Positions 50,366-58,497 of a stretch of 64,000 nt of DNA are shown in pieces. Source of the stretch: Paenibacillus dendrobii (lineage in GTDB: Bacteria > Bacillota > Bacilli > Paenibacillales > Paenibacillaceae); contig NZ_WUBI01000001.1 of NCBI RefSeq assembly GCF_009807035.1, positions 310,001 through 374,000 on the forward strand, in the 5' to 3' direction. The translations under genes were made by a program, and so were the position numbers. Positions within the stretch are counted from its first letter, which is position 1; each line of letters opens with the position of its first letter. The notes beneath the pieces are model-generated. The model was not told the origin of the DNA, ran no database searches, and was given only the letters and a program-made list of their open reading frames with translations.

Positions 50366-50851
50366 TTGAGTATGACGTTTATATGGGCTATGGGGGAGAA
50401 CAGGGTGATAGGGCGAAATAATGCGCTTCCTTGGCGCCTGCCTCGGGACATGGCCTTCTTCAAAGAGCAAACCATAGGCAAGAAAGTTCTGATGGGACGT
50501 AAGACGTGGGAATCCTTTGGCGGAAAACCGCTGCCGGGGCGCACGAACATCATTCTGACACGCGATCCCGACTATTCAGCACCTGGCGCCCAGATTATCC
50601 ATACCATAGATGAGGCTCTGAAGCTTGGAGTCGAAGAAGAATTGATGGTTATTGGCGGCTCGGAAATTTATCGGACGCTCCTTCCGCATGCCGACCGTCT
50701 TTTGGTTACGGAAATTGAGGAATCATTTGAAGGTGACACCTTCTTTCCGGAAATCAATGAAGCCGAGTGGAAATGTGTTCAGGAAGTACAAGGAATCCGC
50801 GACGAGAAAAATCCATACAATTACCGTTTTTGTACGTATGTCCGCGTGTAG
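50366..50851 (+). CDS. folA: Dihydrofolate reductase
   Basis: The 161-residue enzyme restores tetrahydrofolate used by ThyA. Signatures are FIWAMGENRVIGRNNALPWRLPRD, VLMGRKTWESFG, LPGRTNIILTRD and IGGSEIYRTLLP. The start is taken as TTG 50366, nine bases after AAGGAG; ATG 50372 is possible but 15 bases away, and TTG 50357 touches the site. It is cotranscribed with thyA. Confidence 0.95.
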   Translation: MSMTFIWAMGENRVIGRNNALPWRLPRDMAFFKEQTIGKKVLMGRKTWESFGGKPLPGRTNIILTRDPDYSAPGAQIIHTIDEALKLGVEEELMVIGGSEIYRTLLPHADRLLVTEIEESFEGDTFFPEINEAEWKCVQEVQGIRDEKNPYNYRFCTYVRV

Positions 50852-51020
50852 AATATGCGAATAGTTTCCATCCGAATGTTAACATCGTGTCAAATAATAC
50901 AAATAATTATTCGGATAATCCATTTAATATTCAAAGATTGAGATGATACTATAATTGAAATATCACCTGCGTCGTTATTTGATAGAATCAACAGGAAAAG
51001 AACGGATGGGGGAACACGTC

Positions 51021-52508
51021 ATGTCTACACCAACAGGTTTTATGGAATACAGCCGTCAACTGCCGGCTGATCGCGAACCGGCTGAACGTATAAAAGACTG
51101 GGAAGAATTCCATAAGCATTTGTCTGAAGAAGAACTGCGTACTCAGGGAGCACGATGTATGGATTGCGGCACACCTTACTGCCACACGGGGATTGACATG
51201 GCAGGGGGAACCTCCGGATGCCCGGTAAACAACCTGATTCCGGAATGGAACAACTTGATATATCGCGGGTTATGGAGTGAAGCTCTGGAACGCCTTCACA
51301 AAACGAATAATTTTCCGGAATTTACGGGCCGCATTTGCCCGGCTCCTTGTGAAGGCTCTTGTACGGTGGGCCTGATCGGTCAGCCGGTAACCATCAAGAC
51401 GATTGAACAGGCGATTATTGATAAAGGATTCGAAGAAGGATGGGTGGTTCCGAATCCGCCTGAGAAACGTACGGGCAAGCGCGTTGCCGTGGTTGGCTCT
51501 GGACCTGCAGGTCTTGCTACCGCTGCCCAGTTGAATAAAGCAGGTCATACGGTGACGGTGTATGAACGTTCCGACCGAATCGGCGGACTGCTGATGTATG
51601 GCATCCCGTCCATGAAGCTGGAAAAAGACGTGGTTCAGCGTCGTGTAGATCTGCTCGCTGCCGAAGGCATCCGCTTTGTTACCAACACTGAAATCGGTAA
51701 GGATATTTCCTCTGAGCAGCTGGTAGACGATTACGACGCCGTTGTACTCTGCGGAGGAGCAACCAAACCTCGTGAATTTAACATTGAGGGCAGCGGTTTG
51801 AAAGGCGTACATTACGCCATGACGTACCTGAATGGAACCATCAAGAGTTTGCTGGATTCCGGGCTGTCTGACGGTCAATATATTTCCGCAGAAGGTAAGG
51901 ACGTCATCGTCATTGGCGGCGGGGATACCGGATCCGACTGTGTGGCCACGGCGCTACGTCACGGATGCAGCAGCGTAACGCAGTTCGGTACACATGATAT
52001 GGCTCCGCTTGAGCGTGATCCGATTAATAATCCATGGCCGCAGTTTCCTAACGTATATACACTTGATTATGCACAAGAAGAGGCTAAAGCGCTGTACGGC
52101 AAGGATCCGCGCGAGTTCTCCATCATGACGACAAAATTTGTCGGGGATGAGGAAGGCAATCTCAAGGAACTCCATACGGTGCAAATCCGACGGATCGTTG
52201 ATGAGACCGGACGTAAAATCTATCAGCCCGTTCCAGGAACGGAAAAGGTATTCAACGCGCAAATGGCTCTGATTGCCATTGGTTTCGACGGACCGGAGCA
52301 AACGATCGTTAATCAGCTTGGACTCGAAACGGATCGCCGATCCAACGTGAAGGCTCCTTATGGTAAGTATCAGACGAATGTGGATAAAGTGTTTGCTGCC
52401 GGAGATATGCGCCGCGGCCAAAGCCTTGTCGTTTGGGCAATTAACGAAGGACGTCAGGCGGCACGTGAAGTAGATAAATATTTGATGGGTTCCACCGTTC
52501 TCGTTTAA
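51021..52508 (+). CDS. gltD: Glutamate synthase small (beta) subunit
   Basis: The 495-residue flavoprotein feeds NADPH electrons to the GltB subunit. The N-terminal Cys clusters RCMDCGTPYCHTG and CPAPCEGSC hold 4Fe-4S centres. An FAD loop VVGSGPAGLATAA, GGLLMYGIP, an NADPH loop VIGGGDTGSDC, and FAAGDMRRGQSLVVWA follow. ATG 51021 with GGGGGAAC upstream is preferred to the longer frame from 50955. gltB is not adjacent on either side in the window, so this gltD is an orphan. A TATAAT at 50950-50955 may be the -10, but no good -35 was seen. Confidence 0.95.
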   Translation: MSTPTGFMEYSRQLPADREPAERIKDWEEFHKHLSEEELRTQGARCMDCGTPYCHTGIDMAGGTSGCPVNNLIPEWNNLIYRGLWSEALERLHKTNNFPEFTGRICPAPCEGSCTVGLIGQPVTIKTIEQAIIDKGFEEGWVVPNPPEKRTGKRVAVVGSGPAGLATAAQLNKAGHTVTVYERSDRIGGLLMYGIPSMKLEKDVVQRRVDLLAAEGIRFVTNTEIGKDISSEQLVDDYDAVVLCGGATKPREFNIEGSGLKGVHYAMTYLNGTIKSLLDSGLSDGQYISAEGKDVIVIGGGDTGSDCVATALRHGCSSVTQFGTHDMAPLERDPINNPWPQFPNVYTLDYAQEEAKALYGKDPREFSIMTTKFVGDEEGNLKELHTVQIRRIVDETGRKIYQPVPGTEKVFNAQMALIAIGFDGPEQTIVNQLGLETDRRSNVKAPYGKYQTNVDKVFAAGDMRRGQSLVVWAINEGRQAAREVDKYLMGSTVLV

Positions 52509-52529
52509 CGCAACGCATACAAAATGATG

Positions 52530-52562
52530 AAGACTTCCCGATATAAGGGAGGTCTTTTTTTT
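52530..52562 (+). terminator. Terminator after gltD
   Basis: AAGACTTCCC pairs with GGGAGGTCTT across GATATAA and runs into eight T. Confidence 0.85.
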
Positions 52563-52595
52563 GTTATCTAGCTTTAAATAAACTTCGATGGTTTC

Positions 52596-53387
52596 TTACC
52601 ATTCTTCGAGCATCCGGAATGTAACGAAAATCTGATCGGGACCGTCCATTGCGCTCACCACAAGGGTTAAGGGCTGTTCCTCCGGTAAATTAGCCAGTGT
52701 ATTGTCTTCAAAAGGAATGATCGCATTGAAATAAGCTTCCGATGCGCCGTATGTTTGTCCTTCAAATACGACTTCGCCACCAATGACAGTAGTACAAGTA
52801 AAGTTAACCTGTAATGCGGTATGATCTGCTGGGATGGCTGTCGTTGGGGTCGGAAAAAACTGAAATGAACCGTCGATCGTTCCACCCTGGATGATTCGGT
52901 AACGGACGGGAAGCGATGAAATAATCTCGACACCTTGTGCATAAAGAGCTGCTCCAAACTGTTCCGGAAGAGTGAAGCTTGGGACTCTGCGGTAACTGAG
53001 CACAGCCTGTTCAGCAGCCGTAAGTAGGATATTTTCTCTAAAATCGGACGTAATCCGGCGAGCAACCGATGGAGAGATAGGTATATCGATGTAATCGTTA
53101 TTTTCGTTGATCGCAAACATCTGGACCGTCACTCTGTTCATGGATTCGTAAAAGATAAATTGGGCGAAGTCGATTAATGCGGGGTAATTGAATATGCTAA
53201 CCCCATTCGGAGGCATCGTGAACGTTTCTTGGGCAAATATGTCCTTAGCTCCGGCAACACTGAATCCTACAAGGTATACGTTCGCAGAATAACCGCTATT
53301 ATTAACCAGAATGATCGAATACTGAGAATAGCGACGTCCTTCCGTTTGCGGGACATTGGCTACGACCTCCGTTGTAAGTACCGGCAT
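52596..53387 (-). CDS. Hypothetical beta-rich protein next to the glycosylation island
   Basis: The 263-residue protein has no signal peptide or TM segment. It is rich in aromatic, Asn and Thr residues and predicted beta strands (YSQYSIILVNNSGYSANVYLVGF, then LQVNFTCTTVIGGEVVFEGQTYG), like beta-sandwich surface or coat proteins. ATG 53387 has AAGGAGGG upstream; the longer frame to 53405 lacks support. It lies divergent from the first glycosylation gene. I do not recognise the family. A role as a spore or cell-surface protein, perhaps a glycosylation target, is only a guess from position and composition. Confidence 0.65.
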   Translation of the reverse strand: MPVLTTEVVANVPQTEGRRYSQYSIILVNNSGYSANVYLVGFSVAGAKDIFAQETFTMPPNGVSIFNYPALIDFAQFIFYESMNRVTVQMFAINENNDYIDIPISPSVARRITSDFRENILLTAAEQAVLSYRRVPSFTLPEQFGAALYAQGVEIISSLPVRYRIIQGGTIDGSFQFFPTPTTAIPADHTALQVNFTCTTVIGGEVVFEGQTYGASEAYFNAIIPFEDNTLANLPEEQPLTLVVSAMDGPDQIFVTFRMLEEW

Positions 53388-53570
53388 AAAATCCCTCCTT
53401 AACATTTAAAGTGAGGACTGCAGCGTAACATGCTTTATTTTTCAATATATGAAATAAAAATAAAGCTTTGAGGGCTGAAGCAATAAAAAGGCTATCTTGC
53501 ACCGATTCACTTTGATCCTTGTCTCCGCATATCATGAATGACGGAAAATATGTGTGTCGGGAGTGTCCCT

Positions 53571-54752
53571 ATGAAATACGTGGTATGGGGTAATCTGCCT
53601 TGGGAAGATTTCATATACAAAGATCTGCTGCGGCATATGCCGGATGCAGAGGAAGTTATTTTTATGGGAAAAGGTACGGAGCAAGGGACATTAAATATTC
53701 GTTTTGCAAATTTGCAAGTTCTGAATATGCCTGAATGTAGCGAGCAAACTGCCATCGTTTGTTCACCTTTCTGGATTCAGCAGGCGCTCGGCGGCGGATT
53801 CCGAAATGTGGTTTTTATCATGGAACCTTGTCCCATCAACGAAGACCGTCAGTTATGGGATAAATACAGCGGTTTACTGGCAGAAGCGGCGAATCTCGTG
53901 ATCACAATTGCGGAAAAAACGTATTTAGAGCAATGCCTGCGCAGAAGGAATGTCTACTGGTGGGATAGCGGACATGAGCATACGGAAGAGAACCATGCGT
54001 TGCTGCGATTGTTTATGAGATACATGAACCAGGATCATTCTATGGAACCTTTAATGATGAAACAGTGGGAACAGAGATTGCATGCATATTCTAGACTGGA
54101 TGCTCAGGTGGGAGTTCATGAGACGATCCGATATCTTGCTGCATCGTATTTGTATTTTTTGGGGAGAGCAGAAGCGGACGAGGCTCTAAGAGAAGCGTTC
54201 GAAATGGTGCTTCTACGGGAACGTAGTAACGGAAGTCTGCATTCGCATTATCGTTTTTTTTCGGCTATACAGACTCAGCAGGGAGATCTGGAAAGAGCGG
54301 TATATACTTATGCAATTACTGCTGTACTGCCACATGAAAAAGAGATCATCGCGCGAATGGAAAAATGGGCGGCCGAGGACAGGCTTGAGCTGCTGAAAGC
54401 CGAGCTATATCTTGTCAATGATGATTACAGAAGAGCCGCAGATGCCGGTGAAGAGGATGGATCGGAAGAGGCAGATCTTTTGCTTGCTGATTTGTATCTT
54501 GATCAATGGATGTGGACCAAAGGGCTGGAAAAGATGGAACGCCTTCAACTTCCCTATAGGAATGGTATTTCACGGGAACAGGTTCGGGCAACACTGTTAT
54601 GGTCCCATAACCAGAAGCATGAGGCGACGTTGGATCTGCTTAGGGCTTCAATGAAGGATTGGAATGTCCTGGCGACATTCGCAGAGACGGATCTGCTGGA
54701 GCAGGCATGTCACCGGTTGAAGGAGAGGTTAAATCATGGATCTGGATCTTAA
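53571..54752 (+). CDS. Protein with GT-B-like N-lobe and helical C-terminal half
   Basis: The 393-residue protein has an N-terminal Rossmann-like half (1-150: MKYVVWGNLPWEDF, IVCSPFWIQQALGGG, VVFIMEPCPINEDR, LVITIAEKTYLEQCL). This reads like the acceptor lobe of GT4 glycosyltransferases. The second half is entirely helical with TPR-like pairs (about 165-390), and there is no visible nucleotide-sugar lobe. ATG 53571 has GGGAGTG five bases upstream. It overlaps the next gene (GT2) by 17 bases. It may be a glycosyltransferase helper or a degenerate enzyme. Confidence 0.6.
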   Translation: MKYVVWGNLPWEDFIYKDLLRHMPDAEEVIFMGKGTEQGTLNIRFANLQVLNMPECSEQTAIVCSPFWIQQALGGGFRNVVFIMEPCPINEDRQLWDKYSGLLAEAANLVITIAEKTYLEQCLRRRNVYWWDSGHEHTEENHALLRLFMRYMNQDHSMEPLMMKQWEQRLHAYSRLDAQVGVHETIRYLAASYLYFLGRAEADEALREAFEMVLLRERSNGSLHSHYRFFSAIQTQQGDLERAVYTYAITAVLPHEKEIIARMEKWAAEDRLELLKAELYLVNDDYRRAADAGEEDGSEEADLLLADLYLDQWMWTKGLEKMERLQLPYRNGISREQVRATLLWSHNQKHEATLDLLRASMKDWNVLATFAETDLLEQACHRLKERLNHGSGS

Positions 54753-55476
54753 TAAACTTCGTAAGAGCCGGGGCAACCGGCTCACTGCCATCATGCAGGT
54801 ACGCGACGAAGAGGGAGGAATGCTGGAGCAGGTATTGGGCGATCTGAGCTCCTTCGTAGATGATATTGTTATCGTGGATGATGCCAGCGTCGATGGTACT
54901 GCGAAGATCTGCAGGAAGTTCCCCAAGGTCGCTCATCTCCTGACTCTTCCGAATTCCCAATTCAATAAGGAGTGGCTGCTGCGCAAGCAGCTCTGGGAGC
55001 TCGCCTGCTCGACCGATCCGGATTGGATCTTGTCCGTGGATGCGGATGAAATCTATGAAGATAGAGCCAAGGAGCATATGAGAGAACTGCTGGATCAGGA
55101 TCAGTTCGACTGGGTAGGATTCCGGCTTTTTGACTTTTGGGGAGGTAGAACCCATTACCGCGAAGATGAGCATTGGCATATACACCGTAGGCACACGCGC
55201 ACGCTCGTACGCTACATTCCGGGCTATTATTACTTTTATCCGAAGATGGATCATCATGTGCCCAGACTGCCATTAAGTTATGCCGCACTGCCGGGTTTTT
55301 TGGCTGAACTGAGGGTTAAGCATTATGGCTGGGCTGTCGGCCGCGATAAGCTGAAGCAGAAATATGAACGCTACATGCAGCGTGATCCGGATGGGATTTG
55401 GGGGGACATACAGCAGTATCGGTCAATTCTGGATGAGCATCCAACGCTGGTGGAGTGGAAAGAGGAAGGCCTATGA
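54736..55476 (+). CDS. Family 2 glycosyltransferase
   Basis: The 246-residue GT-A enzyme has the N-terminal pattern LTAIMQVRDEEGGMLEQVLGDL, VIVDDASVDGT, and the metal-binding SVDADEIYED (DxD). A His/Tyr/Arg-rich C-terminal part contains WHIHRRHTRTLVRY. There is no TM segment, so it acts in the cytosol. It overlaps both neighbours (17 bases upstream, ATGA downstream), so the four plus-strand genes from 53571 to 57378 are one translationally coupled unit. Sugar and acceptor are unknown. Confidence 0.88.
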   Translation: MDLDLNKLRKSRGNRLTAIMQVRDEEGGMLEQVLGDLSSFVDDIVIVDDASVDGTAKICRKFPKVAHLLTLPNSQFNKEWLLRKQLWELACSTDPDWILSVDADEIYEDRAKEHMRELLDQDQFDWVGFRLFDFWGGRTHYREDEHWHIHRRHTRTLVRYIPGYYYFYPKMDHHVPRLPLSYAALPGFLAELRVKHYGWAVGRDKLKQKYERYMQRDPDGIWGDIQQYRSILDEHPTLVEWKEEGL

Positions 55477-56603
55477 ATGAAGTCAGCATATTAACCCACA
55501 GCTTCTTGGATGCTTATAATGGCAATATCGATCGCATTTATGGCGGCGGGTTGGAGCGGTATTTGCATGAAATATGCGGGATGATTGCAGAGCTGGGCTG
55601 GAAGCCTGTCATATATCAGCTCTCTTATTGCGGCGATTTCGAGAAGGAAATCGGATTCATTCGAGTGCATGGCTATGACTGCAATCACAGGGACAGTATT
55701 GAGGTCTTTAACCGGATGACCATAGAGGCAAAGGGGCCGATCATTTACTCCAGCTTTATTTGGGAAGCCATAGAATATAAGGCGGGAAGCCTGGGAATAT
55801 GTCATGGAATCAACTGGGATTATCACGCAGCATCGGCTGAACACAAAGCGGAGGTCGGGCGAAATATACAGCATGCTCTCGGGCATTTGAAAAGAATTGT
55901 ATCGGTCGATTCTCATTTTCTGACTTTCTGTCGAGCGGTTTGCCAATATCCGGACCCGGACCAAATTGTGCTGCTTCCTAATGCGGTGGATACCGCGTGG
56001 TATACGCCCGGAACCAGATGGAGAGGGCTTCAGCGCAAGGAAGAAACTATCCGCATCGTCTATCCGCGGCGCGTCAGTCTTGAACGGGGGATCATTCCGA
56101 TGATGCTGGTGGCAGATCGGCTGCTGCAAAATTACCCTCAGGTTCACATCGAATTTGCCGGCGAAGTCATAAATAACAACTTGATCACCAAAGCGTTCCG
56201 GCAATGGATGGACAGCAGTCCTGACAGAGACCGGATCATACACCGATGTTATACCTTTCAGGAAATGAATGAGGCATATCAAAAGGCGGATATCGCTGTA
56301 ATTCCTACTGTTTTTTCGGAAGGGACCTCTTATTCCTGTCTCGAAGCCATGAGCTGTGGTCTGCCTGTCGTGGCAGGTAATGTCGGCGGACTCAATGATC
56401 TCATCATAAATGGATATAACGGTTTTACCGTAGCTCCTACCGAGGAAAAGCTGTATGAATGCATAGCAAGTTTGGTGGAGAACTCCGAGCTGCGCCATTA
56501 TGTAGGAGCCAATGCACGGGCCGTCGCCCACGCTTTTGATATTCGAATTTGGAGAGAGAAGTGGAAAGAAATACTGTGCTCCTACCTGGAACAGGAGGTT
56601 TGA
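55473..56603 (+). CDS. Family 4 glycosyltransferase
   Basis: The 376-residue GT-B enzyme begins EVSILTHSFLDAYNGNIDRIYGGGLERYLHEI with the Gly-rich acceptor loop. The mid-chain VLLPNAVDTAWYTPG links the two lobes, and the C-lobe has the E-x7-E motif in FSEGTSYSCLEAMSCGLPVVAG. ATG 55473 overlaps the previous stop (ATGA). It probably extends a glycan using an NDP-sugar. The following methyltransferase gene starts seven bases later. Confidence 0.9.
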   Translation: MNEVSILTHSFLDAYNGNIDRIYGGGLERYLHEICGMIAELGWKPVIYQLSYCGDFEKEIGFIRVHGYDCNHRDSIEVFNRMTIEAKGPIIYSSFIWEAIEYKAGSLGICHGINWDYHAASAEHKAEVGRNIQHALGHLKRIVSVDSHFLTFCRAVCQYPDPDQIVLLPNAVDTAWYTPGTRWRGLQRKEETIRIVYPRRVSLERGIIPMMLVADRLLQNYPQVHIEFAGEVINNNLITKAFRQWMDSSPDRDRIIHRCYTFQEMNEAYQKADIAVIPTVFSEGTSYSCLEAMSCGLPVVAGNVGGLNDLIINGYNGFTVAPTEEKLYECIASLVENSELRHYVGANARAVAHAFDIRIWREKWKEILCSYLEQEV

Positions 56604-56610
56604 ACCGATC

Positions 56611-57378
56611 GTGGACATTAAAAGGGATGCAGAGACTATCGGAAGAGACCATGAAGAGGATCAGAAGCAGGTTTGGGAGAAGTTGTGGAGTAAAGACGTA
56701 TCTTATCGATGGGATTCATTAAGTGAGCTCGTATTCAATGCGTTGCGGGAGACAATCGGCTCATTCGATGGAAAACGAATCGTAGAAGCGGGATCCGGTA
56801 CAGGAAAAATATCGCTTCGGCTGGCGATGGAAGGAGCGGAGGTTACGCTGGTTGATTATGCGAAACAGGCACTGGATCAATCCAAGCTGGCCTTTAGGAT
56901 GAAAAATAGAATGGCCCAGTTTGTAAGGTCGGACATTCGTTCGATGCCGCTAGAAGAAAATGCGTATGAAGTTTGCTGGAATGCCGGAGTTTTGGAGCAT
57001 TTTTCAAATGAAGAAAAGGTGAATATATTGCGGGAAATGGCCCGGATTACTAAACCAGGTGGACAGATCGTCGTTCTTGTCCCATACAGCGGTTGTTTGC
57101 CTTACCGGATGGGCAAAGCCTTTGCAGAGCAATCGGGCACATGGCCATATGGCGTTGAAATGCCAGTGGAGTCGTTAAAGGATGCTTTTGGTAAAGCCGG
57201 GATACAGATGAGTGAAGAACGGTGTATCGGTTTTTTGGAGAGCTTGGATTTCCTTGATTTCATCCCGGACGGACTTCATGTAAAAAGCGGGTTGAGACAA
57301 TGGTATGCAAGCCTGGAAATGGAGGAGCGGCGGTTGTTTCCAGGCTATTTGCTGCTGACTCATGGGATTATAATCTAG
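56611..57378 (+). CDS. Class I SAM-dependent methyltransferase
   Basis: The 255-residue enzyme has SAM motif I VEAGSGTGKISLRLA, motif II VTLVDYAKQ, VRSDIRSMPLEENAYEVCWNAGVLEHF, and motif III ARITKPGGQIVVLVPY. It is of the UbiE/Methyltransf_11 type. Start: GTG 56611, 12 bases after GGAGG; the longer frame from 56512 lies in the GT4 gene. Placed after two glycosyltransferase genes, it likely methylates a sugar or the glycan end. It ends the plus-strand unit at a shared terminator. Confidence 0.88.
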   Translation: MDIKRDAETIGRDHEEDQKQVWEKLWSKDVSYRWDSLSELVFNALRETIGSFDGKRIVEAGSGTGKISLRLAMEGAEVTLVDYAKQALDQSKLAFRMKNRMAQFVRSDIRSMPLEENAYEVCWNAGVLEHFSNEEKVNILREMARITKPGGQIVVLVPYSGCLPYRMGKAFAEQSGTWPYGVEMPVESLKDAFGKAGIQMSEERCIGFLESLDFLDFIPDGLHVKSGLRQWYASLEMEERRLFPGYLLLTHGIII

Positions 57379-57388
57379 AAACACGATG

Positions 57389-57429
57389 AAGCTCCGGTGG
57401 AAGGGAAGTTCCTTCTAATCGGAGCTTTC
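57389..57429. terminator. Hairpin between convergent glycosylation genes
   Basis: AAGCTCCG pairs with CGGAGCTT; inner GGAAGG-CCTTC pairing extends the stem. T tracts are short on both sides, so termination may be moderate. It overlaps the end of the 57415 gene. Confidence 0.6.
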
Positions 57430-58476
57430 GTATTTCCTCAAAAATGTTTCAATAATACGCTCCTTAATGAACTCTGCGCGTTGAGTCCAGCTTTCCTCTT
57501 GTGCCGTCGCTTGCCTTGCTTGAATCAATTCGGGGGAACGGTCTTGAAGAAGTGCTTCATCCAGATGCCTGAGAAATTGGGCAGGAGAACGGCCGATTCG
57601 GACATGTTTCTGCAATCGGACTTCAGGTAAATCGGTGCTGATCACGGGCAGTCCTGCGGCCATGTATTCGTACATTTTAACCGGATTCGCTGCATTCGTA
57701 ACCTTTCTTATCTCAAACGGAATGATAGCTGCGTCGAAATGACTGGCGAACCAAGGCAGGCTCTCGTAGTCCCTGTTGCCAAGCCAATGGACATTAGGGA
57801 GGTCAGACAGTGAATCAGGCCCATGACAAGTGATTTGACCAATAAAGATAAAGGTATACTGAGGTCGCTCTGCTGCAATCATGCGGATTAATGAATAATC
57901 CAGCCAGGAAGCGACTGCACCCCAGAAGCCGATGATGGGCTCTGTAGCGCGGCATAACTGCTGATCTTTTTCATCCGGAATCGGAAGAGGCGTTTTCTGT
58001 ACGGCTTGAGCGAAATGGGCGTAATCCGCCGCGTTGCGGACCAGATGTACTTGTGGATGTTTTGGGGCCGTTGTTTCGTAAATGATGCGAGAAGCGCAGA
58101 GCACGATGTCCGCAGCTTGGATTTTCCGGTCTTCCCATACGGCAAAAGGAGCAAATTCCTCTTCAGTTGTGTCGGCCAGGTCGGAGATAATCAGACTGGC
58201 GTTAAAGCCTGGAAGACTATCGACATAGGGACCATGTGTAAGCCACATGACATAGGGACGGCCAAGGTCCAAAGCCTCCGTATCCTGGCATACCGCGAAA
58301 TGATCGTTCAGAATGACAAATGGATGTTCTCGGTCTTGCGTAACATTACAGTATATCACGTTAAAACCAAGCAGACTCAGGTGATAAAGCAACTGCTGAG
58401 GCCGCTGGCGGTGTACCTGGTAATCGAAGCAGGGGAGATAGAGAATAGGCGGCATGGTTAACGGTTCCGTCATCAT
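57415..58476 (-). CDS. Glycosyltransferase, GT4-like (GT-B fold)
   Basis: The 353-residue protein begins with ILYLPCFDYQVHRQRPQQLLYHLSLLG. It has IVLCASRIIYETTAPKHPQVHLVRNAADYAHF between the lobes, IIGFWGAVASWLDYSLI at the start of the C-lobe, and IIPFEIRKVTNAANPVKMYEYMAAGLPVI as the donor-binding E-x7-E-like region. This is the TuaH/GT4-like type that starts with H-R-x-Q-R-P. GGAGGG lies before the ATG pair at 58476/58473. It lies 21 bases downstream of the GT2-TPR gene and is the last gene of the minus-strand unit. Confidence 0.87.
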   Translation of the reverse strand: MMTEPLTMPPILYLPCFDYQVHRQRPQQLLYHLSLLGFNVIYCNVTQDREHPFVILNDHFAVCQDTEALDLGRPYVMWLTHGPYVDSLPGFNASLIISDLADTTEEEFAPFAVWEDRKIQAADIVLCASRIIYETTAPKHPQVHLVRNAADYAHFAQAVQKTPLPIPDEKDQQLCRATEPIIGFWGAVASWLDYSLIRMIAAERPQYTFIFIGQITCHGPDSLSDLPNVHWLGNRDYESLPWFASHFDAAIIPFEIRKVTNAANPVKMYEYMAAGLPVISTDLPEVRLQKHVRIGRSPAQFLRHLDEALLQDRSPELIQARQATAQEESWTQRAEFIKERIIETFLRKYESSD

Positions 58477-58497
58477 TTGACCCTCCTTATTGGAGTA

